Assembly: GCF_910593845.1 (NCBI RefSeq)
Contig: NZ_CAJVAS010000057.1
Coordinates: 1 to 39,194 of the forward strand
DNA length: 39,194 nucleotides
Direction of reading: 5' to 3'
Origin: Paenibacillus solanacearum
GTDB lineage: Bacteria; Bacillota; Bacilli; Paenibacillales; NBRC-103111
Below, one piece after another: positions 1 to 7,400 of the stretch (within the stretch, counting starts at the first letter, position 1; every line of letters starts with the position of its first letter). The notes under the pieces are model-generated. The model saw only the letters and a program-made list of their open reading frames with translations. It was not told the origin of the DNA and searched no databases. The translations under genes and the position numbers were made by a program.

Positions 1-166
1 TCGCATAATCCGAAGATTATGTTCGCTATAATGTAAGCTGATTGAGCTCAAAATTTACTGCTAGCGAGAATTTGCATTCTCTATTTCACTCACTCGTTGT
101 TCAGTTTTCAAAGGGCAATTCATTTCCTTGCACTCCGATCGGTTTAAGCAATCTCTCGGAAGCAAC
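1..166 (-). other. rRNA operon leader (boxA and UUCG hairpin), running off the left edge
   Basis: The predicted transcript carries a boxA-like element, TGCCCTTTGAAAA on the minus strand (105-117), of the type that recruits Nus factors for rRNA antitermination. Near the edge (4-21) is a perfect 7-bp stem, CATAATC/GATTATG, which in the minus-strand RNA closes a C(UUCG)G tetraloop, one of the most stable RNA loops. It may belong to the processing stem that flanks 16S rRNA. The 16S gene is expected shortly beyond the edge. Nothing in this stretch looks protein-coding. Confidence 0.68.
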
Positions 167-172
167 TTTTAC

Positions 173-201
173 ATCTTATCACGTTTGCTATCGTGATGCA
201 A
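173..201 (-). promoter_or_regulatory. rRNA operon promoter P2
   Basis: Minus-strand -35 TTGCAT (196-201), 17-base spacer, -10 TAAGAT (173-178). Directly upstream of the -35 (about 203-215) the minus strand is a run of A residues, which would serve as an UP element for the alpha subunit. Strength, spacing and the leader that follows fit a growth-rate-regulated rRNA promoter. Transcription should start near position 166. Confidence 0.75.
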
Positions 202-267
202 GCACTTTTTTTCTTTCGACATCTTTCGATGATCTTCGTCATGCTTACCGCAAAAGCGACAAGGAGT

Positions 268-296
268 AATATATCAAATTAAAATCAGGAATGCAA
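268..296 (-). promoter_or_regulatory. rRNA operon promoter P1
   Basis: On the minus strand a -35 TTGCAT (291-296) is followed after exactly 17 bases by a -10 TATATT (268-273). It lies 95 bases upstream of a second promoter with the same -35, which is the tandem P1/P2 arrangement usual for Bacillales rRNA operons. The promoter faces out of the window to the left. The rRNA assignment rests on this tandem pair plus the boxA-like leader downstream; the 16S gene itself is not in the window. Confidence 0.72.
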
Positions 297-343
297 GCTT
301 TATTTGCAAAAAAGATTTCCCCATTAAGAAATAGCGATAGCCG

Positions 344-384
344 CGCCGCAATCCCTTCCGAAGTTCACCCGTGAGATTACGGCG
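344..384 (-). terminator. possible terminator after tsaD
   Basis: The minus strand shows a 10-bp stem, CGCCGTAATC/GATTGCGGCG (one G-T pair), enclosing a smaller CAC-GGG-GTG type hairpin, starting 10 bases after the tsaD stop. The U-rich stretch comes only some 20 bases later, so intrinsic termination is plausible but not textbook. It would insulate the rRNA promoters from tsaD transcription. Confidence 0.4.
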
Positions 385-393
385 TGCTTTACG

Positions 394-1470
394 CTAAACC
401 GACCATGCCTCAAGCTTCAGCAAAGGCTCCGCCTTCATGTCGAACGGCGCGAACTGGCCGCGCCGGTATTTCAAGAACGCCGCGGCGGCGATCATCGCCG
501 CGTTGTCAGTGCACAGCGAAAGCGGCGGCGCCAGAAGCGGCACGCCCGCTTCGCTGCAGCGCGCCTCCAGCCGCGCGCGCAAGCCCTTGTTCGCGGCCAC
601 GCCGCCCGCGAGCAGCAACTGCTTCGCGCCGAAGGCTTCGACGGCGCGAAGCGCCTTTTCCACCAGAACGTCGATGACCGAGTCCTGGAATCCGCGCGCG
701 ACGGCCGAAGGCTCAAGCGCGACGCCCTTCATGTTGGCCTGGTTCAGCACGGCCAGCACCGCCGACTTCAGCCCGCTGAAGCTGAAGTCGTACGAATCCG
801 GCTCCAGCCATGCGCGCGGCAGTGCCACCGCATCCGTCGCCTCATGTGCGAGCCGGTCGATATGCGGGCCGCCAGGATACGGCAGCTTGAGCGCCCGCGC
901 CACTTTGTCATAGGCTTCGCCGGCAGCGTCGTCCCGCGTCTGTCCGATGATGCGGAACCGCCCTTCGGACTCGACGAAAACAAGCTCCGTGTGGCCGCCG
1001 GACACGACAAGCGCCATCAAGGGATACTCCAGTTTGTGTACGAGCTGGTTGGCATAAATATGCCCGGCGATATGGTGTACTCCGATCAAAGGCAGCTCCA
1101 GCGCGCAAGCAAACGCCTTCGCCGCCACCACGCCGACCAGCAGCGAACCGACAAGACCCGGTCCCTGCGTAACGGCAATCGCCGACAACTGCTCGGGGCG
1201 CAGGCCCGCCTGCTCCAGCGCTTCCGCCAAAATCCACGTGATCGACTCCACGTGCTTGCGCGAGGCAACCTCGGGAACGACGCCGCCGAAACGCTGATGT
1301 GTCTCGATTTGGCTCGACACGACATTCGTCAAAATCTCTTCGCCGTCACGCACGATCGAGACCGACGTTTCGTCGCAGCTCGTTTCAACGGCCAATATAT
1401 ATACCGGTTTTTCCCAAAAATGGGACGGATGTTCGGCAACCGTTTGATCCGACATGCCTTGTTCGTTCAT
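394..1470 (-). CDS. tsaD: tRNA N6-adenosine threonylcarbamoyltransferase TsaD
   Basis: Transfers the threonylcarbamoyl group from TC-AMP to A37 of ANN-decoding tRNAs, in a cytoplasmic complex with TsaB and TsaE, both encoded just upstream. The 358-residue product has the family start around residues 25-35 (AVETSCDET), the metal-binding H133-x-x-x-H137, the SGGH segment and a C-terminal ASKHA fold with LLLAGGVAANKGLR. The ATG at 1470 has AGAGG nine bases upstream. Its first 23 residues are an extension over typical TsaD proteins (about 340 aa); the ATG at residue 6 is an alternative. Unusually, 342 non-coding bases separate it from rimI, so it may have its own promoter. Identity is near certain. 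Confidence 0.97.
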   Translation of the reverse strand: MNEQGMSDQTVAEHPSHFWEKPVYILAVETSCDETSVSIVRDGEEILTNVVSSQIETHQRFGGVVPEVASRKHVESITWILAEALEQAGLRPEQLSAIAVTQGPGLVGSLLVGVVAAKAFACALELPLIGVHHIAGHIYANQLVHKLEYPLMALVVSGGHTELVFVESEGRFRIIGQTRDDAAGEAYDKVARALKLPYPGGPHIDRLAHEATDAVALPRAWLEPDSYDFSFSGLKSAVLAVLNQANMKGVALEPSAVARGFQDSVIDVLVEKALRAVEAFGAKQLLLAGGVAANKGLRARLEARCSEAGVPLLAPPLSLCTDNAAMIAAAAFLKYRRGQFAPFDMKAEPLLKLEAWSV

Positions 1471-1812
1471 AACGTAAACCTCTCAATCGGAGTAGCCATG
1501 TTTTTTAATAACCAAGTCAAAAAGGAAAAAACGCTCCGTCGCAGCAAGCAACGAGCAGCATGCCTTTGCCGATTGCGGCAAAGCGAGCCCGCACTGTTAA
1601 GAAGCCGCAGGATGTGCCTTGGGGAGTTCCCGCATTCCTGCACAGCGGAAAACGGTTCGAATGTAGGGAGCGACACGCAACCGATGAGCCGCCTTCGCCG
1701 CCACGGGCCACAGCCGTTAAATGTTGAAGCCGTGACAATAAACACAAGCCTCTGCAATAGAAAGCTTACAGCCGCCTCCCCTGCTCTTTACGCGATCGTA
1801 GCGCGGCTCCCG
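1471..1812. other. 342-base gap between rimI and tsaD, no gene seen
   Basis: No reading frame here has protein-like composition with a ribosome binding site. A 6-bp hairpin (GTAGCG/CGCTAC, 1798-1814) overlaps the rimI stop, and an 8-bp hairpin (CTTTGCCG/CGGCAAAG, 1564-1583) lies mid-gap; neither has a U-tract. A weak minus-strand TTGACT occurs about 45 bases before the tsaD start without a good -10. In related genomes rimI and tsaD are usually close together, so this may be decayed sequence. Confidence 0.5.
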
Positions 1813-2316
1813 CTACTTTCCCCGCTCTGCCTTCGGCAAATCCGCCCACATGATGAGCGCGTCTTCTTTATTATCCGTATAATAGCCTCGGCGAACACCC
1901 ACGGAACGAAAGCCCATCTTCTCATACAAACGCTGCGCAATCGTGTTGGACGGACGCACTTCCAGCGTCATCCGGATCACGCCGTAAAAACTCGCCGTCC
2001 GCTGCATTTCCCGAAGCAGACGCTCGCCCAGCTTGCGTCCCCGGTATGTTTCACGGATGGCAATATTGGTGACATGCGCCTCTTCCATAATCAGCCACAT
2101 GCCGCCATAACCGGCGATCTCGCCGTCCAACTCGATGACAATATAGCGCGCGAACTGATTGTTCGTAAGCTCGTTCTGAAAAGCGCCGGCCGTCCAAGGG
2201 GTCGGGAATGCTTCCTGCTCGATGCGGCAAATCTGCGGAATATCTTCGATTTGCATCGGGCGAAAACACAGAAGATGTTCCTCGATCGGCTGACGGTCGT
2301 ATTTTTGCTGCTCCAT
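1813..2316 (-). CDS. rimI: ribosomal protein S18-alanine N-acetyltransferase RimI
   Basis: GNAT-fold acetyltransferase expected to acetylate the N-terminal alanine of ribosomal protein S18 using acetyl-CoA. The 167-residue product shows the RimI N-terminal pattern (RPMQIEDIPQICRIEQEAF), the acetyl-CoA loop region RGRKLGERLL and the C-terminal segment NTIAQRLYEKMGF. The start at 2316 is set by AAGGGGGAC, which overlaps the tsaB stop; the reading frame stays open upstream inside tsaB but has no role there. The tsaB-rimI gap is 16 bases, so the two are co-translated from one operon. The pairing with tsaB and tsaD is conserved across Firmicutes, although the acetylation target has not been shown for this organism. 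Confidence 0.93.
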   Translation of the reverse strand: MEQQKYDRQPIEEHLLCFRPMQIEDIPQICRIEQEAFPTPWTAGAFQNELTNNQFARYIVIELDGEIAGYGGMWLIMEEAHVTNIAIRETYRGRKLGERLLREMQRTASFYGVIRMTLEVRPSNTIAQRLYEKMGFRSVGVRRGYYTDNKEDALIMWADLPKAERGK

Positions 2317-2332
2317 CAAGAGCCTGTCCCCC

Positions 2333-3193
2333 TTACGATTTATTGGCAAGCAGCTTGGCTTCGGCTTCCGCAAGCTGCGTATAGTTCGGAACAAGCGTGA
2401 AAACATCGTCCGTCTCCCCCTGCAGCCGGCGGCGGCGGCCAAGCTCGGCCGTATATCTCGCCCGCAAGCTGTGCTCGAATACGTCGACCGGGCCGTTCCA
2501 GCCGGCGGCAAACCGCTCGATCGCCTCCCGGTGCAGCTCCAGTTCGCCGGCAAATACGACCCGGGCTGGCGTGTGCAGCGCGGCGCGCTCCAGCAGCTCG
2601 TCCACCCACGCGGAAGCAAGACGGATGCCATCCGTCACCGGGCAAATCCAGCCTTCCAACCCTGCTTCGTACAGCGCGGTAAAAGCCTGACCGCGGCGGG
2701 CGTCGATCAGCGGAACGACCCATACCGTTTCGCCCAATGCGGAGCCTTGTCCCGCAACGGCTTCCAACGCTTGCAGATTCCCGCCCGATACGACAGCGTC
2801 CTCTTCTCCCTGGCCTTCTTCGTGTGATTGTCCGCTTAGCAGGTGGGCTCCGCCCAAAGCGATCGCTTCCAGCGTCGATACGCCCATGAGCGCCAGCTTA
2901 TGCGTCCAGGCGAACGTCTTCGCTACCGTAACGCCGATGCGAGCTCCCGTATAAGAGCCCGGTCCGACGCCGACGGTGAACGCCGACAGTTCGCTCGGCC
3001 GTATGCCTGCCTCCTTCATGAGCCGCTGCAGTACAGGCACCAAATACAGCGAATGATTTCTTTCCGCCCGCGAGCTGATCTCCCCGATCAGCCGATCGCC
3101 CTTCGTCAGTGCCGCCGTCATGGAAGTGGTTGACGTATCGACGGATAGCATCCATTGTTGATCATCGTATTGCACTTGTTTTCCGTTCGTCAT
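2333..3193 (-). CDS. tsaB: tRNA threonylcarbamoyladenosine biosynthesis protein TsaB
   Basis: Catalytically inactive ASKHA paralogue of TsaD that scaffolds the TsaB-TsaD-TsaE complex for t6A37 formation. The product of 286 residues has the family motifs SVDTSTTSM (residues 17-25) and GVGPGSYTGARIG. It is longer than the usual 220-240 residues because of a Gly/Glu-rich insertion at about residues 110-145 and a longer C-terminus. The ATG at 3193 overlaps the tsaE stop as ATGA and has AAAGGAGAA upstream, so translation is coupled to tsaE. An in-frame upstream Met exists but lacks a ribosome binding site. Confidence 0.94.
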   Translation of the reverse strand: MTNGKQVQYDDQQWMLSVDTSTTSMTAALTKGDRLIGEISSRAERNHSLYLVPVLQRLMKEAGIRPSELSAFTVGVGPGSYTGARIGVTVAKTFAWTHKLALMGVSTLEAIALGGAHLLSGQSHEEGQGEEDAVVSGGNLQALEAVAGQGSALGETVWVVPLIDARRGQAFTALYEAGLEGWICPVTDGIRLASAWVDELLERAALHTPARVVFAGELELHREAIERFAAGWNGPVDVFEHSLRARYTAELGRRRRLQGETDDVFTLVPNYTQLAEAEAKLLANKS

Positions 3194-3669
3194 AGCAAGT
3201 ATCCGTTCTCCTTTAGTTCGCGGCACCAGGCTTCGTAGACTTCGCCTTTGGGCTGGAGCGCAAAGCGGCGGCCTTCTTCCCCAGTGTGCCCGATTTCGAT
3301 CGCCAGATGATCCGGCGGCAGCAAATCTTCAATGAGCGAAGCCCACTCGACCAACGTGATGCCTTCTCCATAAAAATAGTCATCCAGTCCAAGCTCGTCC
3401 GCCTCATCCTGCGACAGCCGGTACACATCCATATGATAAAAGGGAAAGCGTTCTCCCTCATATTCTTTAATGATCGTAAACGTCGGGCTGTTGACTACCT
3501 CCGTCACGCCGATCGCCCGGGCGACTGCCTGGGAGAAGGCCGTCTTGCCCGCCCCAAGCTCTCCGTCCAGCGCTATGACCGTGCCGGGAATAAACAACGA
3601 AGCCAAGCGTTCCGCTAGTTGCGCGGTATCGCCGATATGTTGCGACAGGAATTCGTAAGATGCCTGCAC
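3190..3669 (-). CDS. tsaE: tRNA threonylcarbamoyladenosine biosynthesis ATPase TsaE
   Basis: P-loop ATPase that drives turnover of the TsaBD complex in t6A synthesis. The 159-residue protein has Walker A GELGAGKTAF (about residues 37-46), the switch segment NSPTFTIIKEY and HMDVYRL, all typical of the YjeE/TsaE family. The start codon is GTG at 3669, overlapping the thiL stop by one base (TAGTG), with a GGGAAAGGCGG ribosome binding site inside the end of thiL. It is the middle member of thiL-tsaE-tsaB-rimI. Confidence 0.96.
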   Translation of the reverse strand: MQASYEFLSQHIGDTAQLAERLASLFIPGTVIALDGELGAGKTAFSQAVARAIGVTEVVNSPTFTIIKEYEGERFPFYHMDVYRLSQDEADELGLDDYFYGEGITLVEWASLIEDLLPPDHLAIEIGHTGEEGRRFALQPKGEVYEAWCRELKENGYLL

Positions 3670-4721
3670 TATGCGCCGCCTTTCCCGTCCGCGCCGGAAA
3701 AATGATTGTAGCCCTTTTTCCCGAGCGGCACGATATATCCGTTAGTTTGTACCATTCGAACGCCGGAACCTTCGGCATTAACATATCCGATCACATGCAG
3801 CGGCAGCCCTGCAGCCTTGAATCTCATTTGCAGCTCGACCGCATCTCCGGCGGGAACGGTTCCGACCAGTTGATAATCTTCGCCGCCGTATAAGATGTAA
3901 TCCAGCGGATCTTTCCCTTGCGCCTGGGCAAATGCGGCCAGCTCATCCGCCACCGGGATGCGCTCTTCCATCACATCGATGCCGACACCCGATGCCTCGG
4001 CAATTTCCCACAGCTCGCTCGCCAGCCCGTCGCTCACGTCGTTGAGCGCGCGGCACGAGCCGGACCGCTGCAGCAGCTGTCCCGCTTCAATCTGCGGTTC
4101 CGGCCGGCAATGCGCCTGAACGAGCGGAGCGATTGGCTCAGGGAAATCTCCCCACTGGCCGGAAGACAAGTTTTGTTCCAGCAGGAAGTCGAGCCCTGCG
4201 GCCGAACGGCCGAGGTATCCGGTTGCAAAGACGGCATCGCCGATCTGTGCGGCCGAACGCAGCTTCGCCTGGCCTAATCCCGTCTCGCCAATGACGGTTA
4301 CCGTCAGCGTAAGCTCGCCGAGAATGGCGGTCGTATCCCCGCCGACAACGGCGACTCCGTAACGGCTCGCGCATTCGTACAGCCCCTCGTAAATCGCCTG
4401 TACCCGCTCCACCTTTGTCCCGCCGGGCATGCAGAGCGCGACCAGCGCAAACCGCGGCACGCCGCCCATGGCGGCAATATCGCTGACGGCCGAAGCCATC
4501 GCCTTATACCCGATGTCCCTATCTCGCATCGTGATTTGTTTGAAATGAATATGCTCCGTCATCGTATCGCATGTTAAGATCCAATGGCTTCCCGGGGAAG
4601 CCTCCACGACCGCCGCGTCGTCGCCAATGCCTGTGACAACGCCGGCCGCCTGCGCCAAAGCCGCCGATTGTTTGCCGCCGTTCAGCAGCCGAATCAGCGC
4701 AAATTCATCGATCGAGCTCAA
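3669..4721 (-). CDS. thiL: thiamine-monophosphate kinase ThiL
   Basis: Phosphorylates thiamine monophosphate to thiamine pyrophosphate with ATP, the last step of cofactor synthesis. The 350-residue product has the PurM/AIR-synthase-like motifs GIGDDAAVV (about residue 31), the Asp-rich segment CDTMTEHIHF, SDIAAMGG, and VVGGDTT, followed by NDVSDGLA and YGGEDY. The start appears to be TTG at 4721, six bases after GGAGGCGG; no ATG or GTG with a comparable ribosome binding site is nearby. It is the first gene of the operon behind a TATAAT promoter. Its linkage to tsaE is conserved in Firmicutes but has no known functional reason. Confidence 0.95.
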   Translation of the reverse strand: MSSIDEFALIRLLNGGKQSAALAQAAGVVTGIGDDAAVVEASPGSHWILTCDTMTEHIHFKQITMRDRDIGYKAMASAVSDIAAMGGVPRFALVALCMPGGTKVERVQAIYEGLYECASRYGVAVVGGDTTAILGELTLTVTVIGETGLGQAKLRSAAQIGDAVFATGYLGRSAAGLDFLLEQNLSSGQWGDFPEPIAPLVQAHCRPEPQIEAGQLLQRSGSCRALNDVSDGLASELWEIAEASGVGIDVMEERIPVADELAAFAQAQGKDPLDYILYGGEDYQLVGTVPAGDAVELQMRFKAAGLPLHVIGYVNAEGSGVRMVQTNGYIVPLGKKGYNHFSGADGKGGA

Positions 4722-4798
4722 CTGTATCCGCCTCCGACACTACAATGCTGCAAAGCCGCACGGCAATCCGCTGCGGCCAAGATGCAACTTTGACCATT

Positions 4799-4827
4799 AT
4801 TATAGCCCTCCCGTCCTCCGGGAGCAA
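4799..4827 (-). promoter_or_regulatory. sigma-A promoter of the thiL-tsaE-tsaB-rimI operon
   Basis: Minus-strand -10 TATAAT (4799-4804), 17-base spacer, -35 TTGCTC (4822-4827). A 6-bp inverted repeat, CTCCCG/CGGGAG, lies almost wholly inside the spacer (about 4807-4823). Transcription should start near 4792, about 70 bases before the thiL TTG. The terminator of sspH sits immediately upstream. Confidence 0.68.
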
Positions 4828-4828
4828 C

Positions 4829-4887
4829 AAAAAAGCTTCCCGCAGCGCAGGGCGGCCCGCTTACGACCGCTCTTCGCCCGGAAAGCT
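4829..4887 (-). terminator. terminator of the sspH transcript
   Basis: Minus strand: AGCTTTCC pairs with GGGAAGCT (8 bp, one G-U) around a GC-rich inner region, followed directly by TTTTTT (4829-4834 on the plus strand as A residues). It begins 30 bases after the sspH stop and separates the spore gene pair from the thiL promoter. Confidence 0.7.
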
Positions 4888-4916
4888 CTATGATACGCAC
4901 GCTCGGCTCGATTTCC

Positions 4917-5132
4917 TTAAGGATATAAGCGCCGAGCACCCGATTCCGTTTCTTGTACTTCCTGCAGTTGCTCTACCGAAACGACTTTCGTCTGGGCAGG
5001 CTGATGCTCGACATGAACCTTGACCGTTGCCTGATTCGTGTCGACGCTGTCGATCCATACCGGAACGCCGTTCCATTCCACGTTAATCTTATCTTGCGAG
5101 CTTAAAATTTGCTGCGCTCGAGATAACTGCAC
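4917..5132 (-). CDS. sspH: H-type small acid-soluble spore protein (SspH family)
   Basis: Minor spore-core protein of the SspH family, made in the forespore; its exact role is not known. The 71 residues show the family pattern: an N-terminal RAQQILSSQDKINVEWNGVPVWIDSVD stretch (conserved in parts), a central VHVEHQP segment and a V-EQL-E end. The start is GTG at 5132. Its ribosome binding site GGAGGTGA lies within the last codons of the upstream small gene, so the two are translationally coupled. The last 12 residues (after QEVQE) are longer than in most members. Confidence 0.85.
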   Translation of the reverse strand: MQLSRAQQILSSQDKINVEWNGVPVWIDSVDTNQATVKVHVEHQPAQTKVVSVEQLQEVQETESGARRLYP

Positions 5133-5134
5133 GG

Positions 5135-5335
5135 TTACTCACCTCCGTCCGTAACGGACTCCGGATGATCCATCGTATCCGTGGTAGAATCATCAATCAG
5201 CCCGTTATGCATCGACACGGTGCCGCCGCCGAGTCCCTCATTGATCATTCGATCAATGTCCATAAAGTAGGAATCCCGGCCTTCATGAGCCGCGTCGTTC
5301 GTATGCTGGCCGTCTGACGTATTCGTCTCGCTCAC
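5135..5335 (-). CDS. small acidic protein coupled to sspH, function unknown
   Basis: A 66-residue acidic, hydrophilic protein with no membrane segment or signal peptide. The centre, DRMINEGLGGGTVSMHNGLID, looks like the conserved core of a small protein seen next to spore genes in Bacillales, but I cannot name the family. The start is GTG at 5335 with AAGGGGGGA seven bases upstream. Its stop TAA is two bases before the sspH GTG, and its final codons (GAC GGA GGT GAG) double as the sspH ribosome binding site. The coupling suggests forespore co-expression; that is inference. Confidence 0.7.
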   Translation of the reverse strand: MSETNTSDGQHTNDAAHEGRDSYFMDIDRMINEGLGGGTVSMHNGLIDDSTTDTMDHPESVTDGGE

Positions 5336-5500
5336 TGTTTGTCCCCCCTTATGCTTTCTCCATTCGGCGTAAGCCGTAACAGCATGTATCTTGTCCCAAA
5401 AAATATTCGATCATGCACAGGCGCAGCTGTAATGAGACAGCCGGATTATGCGTATACTGGTAAGAATAGCTTTATGCCATACCGTCTTGGATCGCCTTCG

Positions 5501-5529
5501 TTGAACAGGTAAAGCTTGATCACGATTAT
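5501..5529 (+). promoter_or_regulatory. candidate promoter for the Ku operon
   Basis: TTGAAC (5501-5506), 17 bases, GATTAT (5524-5529), 28 bases before the Ku ATG. The match is modest. In Bacillus subtilis the orthologous Ku/LigD operon is read by the forespore sigma-G, and TGAACA with GATTATA could also be a poor sigma-G site, so the sigma factor cannot be settled by eye. Confidence 0.3.
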
Positions 5530-5556
5530 AGGTTACGATGGGAGGTTTTTGGGGAG

Positions 5557-6435
5557 ATGCATACCCTATGGAAAGGCGCGATCAGCTTCGGTCTTGTGCA
5601 CGTGCCGGTCAAAATGTTTTCCGCGACGGAGGACAAAGATATTTCGATGCGCATGATTCACAAGGAGTGCAGTACGCCGCTTAATTTTGTCCGCAAATGC
5701 CAGCATTGCGACCGGGAAGTCGAATGGGCCGAAATTACGAAGGGCTACGAGTACGCGCCCGGTTCTTTCGTGCTGTTCGAGAAGGATGAGCTGGAGCAAT
5801 TGAACGGCGAAGTGAATAAGGAAATCAAAATTTTGGATTTCGTCAACTTATCGGATATCGACCCGATCTATTTTCAGAAAACGTATTATTTGTCTCCGGG
5901 CGACACCGGAGCCAACGCCTATAACCTGCTGATGGAAGCGATGAAGCAGACGGGGAAAATCGGCATCGCCAAAGTATCCATCCGCTCGAAAAGCAGCCTG
6001 GCCGCCATTCGGATCATTGACCGCTGCATTGTCATGGAAACGATCTTTTACCCGGATGAAATTCGCCCGGTGGAACAAGTGCCGAATTTGCCGGAGCAGA
6101 GCCATGTGAACGACAAAGAGCTCGATATGGCCAAAATGCTCATCGCCCAGCTATCCACCCCGTTCGAGCCGCAAAAATATAAAGACGATTATCGCGCAGC
6201 GCTGGAAAACGCCATTCAGCAAAAGGTTGCCGGAGAAGAAGTCCGCGTCGCGCCGGAACAGCAAAAAACAAACGTCATCGACTTGATGGCGGCGCTGCAA
6301 GCTAGTCTGGAAGCCGTCAAGCCGGTCGCAGCCGACCCGACTCCCGCGCCTGGCGCAGAGGGCGAACAAGGCAAAGCGGCTAAAGGCGTGAAAGCAAAAG
6401 GCAAAACGAAGGTGAAAGATACCATCGGCTCATGA
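5557..6435 (+). CDS. ku: non-homologous end-joining protein Ku
   Basis: Homodimeric ring that binds DNA double-strand ends and recruits LigD. The 292-residue product starts with the bacterial Ku signature (MHTLWKGAISFGLVHVPVKM in part) and contains the KGYEYAPGSFV and YYLSPGDTG segments of the beta-barrel core. The C-terminal 40 residues are Ala/Pro-rich then Lys-rich (KGVKAKGKTKVKD), like the DNA-binding tails of other bacterial Ku proteins. The ATG at 5557 follows GGGAGG, and the stop overlaps the ligase start as ATGA. In spore formers this system repairs breaks in dormant or germinating spores, where no sister copy exists. Confidence 0.96.
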   Translation: MHTLWKGAISFGLVHVPVKMFSATEDKDISMRMIHKECSTPLNFVRKCQHCDREVEWAEITKGYEYAPGSFVLFEKDELEQLNGEVNKEIKILDFVNLSDIDPIYFQKTYYLSPGDTGANAYNLLMEAMKQTGKIGIAKVSIRSKSSLAAIRIIDRCIVMETIFYPDEIRPVEQVPNLPEQSHVNDKELDMAKMLIAQLSTPFEPQKYKDDYRAALENAIQQKVAGEEVRVAPEQQKTNVIDLMAALQASLEAVKPVAADPTPAPGAEGEQGKAAKGVKAKGKTKVKDTIGS

Positions 6436-7394
6436 CCGACCCTATGACCCGGTCAGCGACAGGAGCCGTCGTACTGCCGAGCATGCCGATGGCTCCGATC
6501 TCAAACCCCCAGCTGCCCGCCGGGCCAGATTGGGGGTTTCAGCTCAAATGGGACGGCGTTCGTATGCTGTCCCTCATCGAGCACGGACGCATCCGCTTAT
6601 ATTCCAGGCAAATGGATGAGAAGACGGCGCTATACCCAGAGGCCGTTGACCTGCTGAAGCAGCATGCTTCCCATCTTCCCCCGCTGCTGCTGGACGGGGA
6701 AGCCGTTATGTTCGACCTCGTGAAGCAGAAGCCGGATTTCTCCCAAGTGCTGCAAAGGGAGCGAACCCGCAGCGCTGCAGCGAACATTCGCGGTGCGGAG
6801 ACGAGTCACTTCATCTATGTGCTGTTCGACCTGCTTCATTATAACGGAGAAGATTACCGCAGCCGCCCTTATGCGGAGCGATACGACAAGCTGCGTGAGT
6901 TGTTCCCGGAGAAACGCCCGCAGCTGTTCGTAACCGACCTGTTCCGCGACGGCCCCTCCTTATGGCAATGGATCGAGGCTAGCGGCTGGGAAGGGATCGT
7001 CAGCAAGCGGCTCTCCAGTCCATACCGCGAAGGAAAGCATCATAAAGACTGGTTCAAGAAGAAAACGGCGCAGCTTTACGAAGTGCGCTTTGTCGCGCTT
7101 ATCATCCGCGAAGGACGCGTTGCCAGCCTGATGATGGAAAAGGACGGGGTGCTGTTCGGACGCGTATCGCTTGGATTGAACGAATCTTCCAAAGCGGCGC
7201 TGCTCGCCTACGGCAAACAGCATGAACGGGAATCGCCATTGTGGAACAAAGCCGAGCTGCCGGCCGAGTTAAAAAGGGAAACGATCTTATGGCTGGCCGT
7301 ACCGCTGACCGGCACCGTAACCGGACTGGAAACGACCGCCGCCGGCCAGCTGCGGCATCCGAAGCTGGTGAACTTCCGTGTGCAGGAGGATTGA
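6432..7394 (+). CDS. ligD: ATP-dependent DNA ligase, stand-alone LigD ligase domain
   Basis: Seals breaks in NHEJ by the lysyl-AMP mechanism. The 320-residue protein has the nucleotidyltransferase motif I LKWDGVR with catalytic K39, motif III-like LDGEAVMFD, motif IV EGIVSKRL and motif V DWFKKK, then an OB-fold region (residues about 215-310). In Bacillus subtilis LigD the ligase is fused to a polymerase domain; here they are separate genes, and no phosphoesterase domain is present in either. The ATG overlaps the Ku stop (ATGA). The next gene begins 6 bases after its stop. Residues 1-20 are poorly conserved-looking, so the real start could be a later Met (18 or 20). Confidence 0.93.
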   Translation: MTDPMTRSATGAVVLPSMPMAPISNPQLPAGPDWGFQLKWDGVRMLSLIEHGRIRLYSRQMDEKTALYPEAVDLLKQHASHLPPLLLDGEAVMFDLVKQKPDFSQVLQRERTRSAAANIRGAETSHFIYVLFDLLHYNGEDYRSRPYAERYDKLRELFPEKRPQLFVTDLFRDGPSLWQWIEASGWEGIVSKRLSSPYREGKHHKDWFKKKTAQLYEVRFVALIIREGRVASLMMEKDGVLFGRVSLGLNESSKAALLAYGKQHERESPLWNKAELPAELKRETILWLAVPLTGTVTGLETTAAGQLRHPKLVNFRVQED

Positions 7395-7400
7395 ACGGGC

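Noticed and set aside
42..269. 75-codon plus-strand frame at the left edge
   Set aside because: It is the reverse of the rRNA promoter and leader region; no ribosome binding site.
844..2400. 518-codon plus-strand frame across tsaD and rimI
   Set aside because: Spans two real genes and the gap between them on the other strand; no domain is recognisable.
4722..4798. Thiamine pyrophosphate riboswitch in front of thiL
   Set aside because: The leader is only about 70 bases and lacks the CUGAGA and related conserved segments of a THI element.
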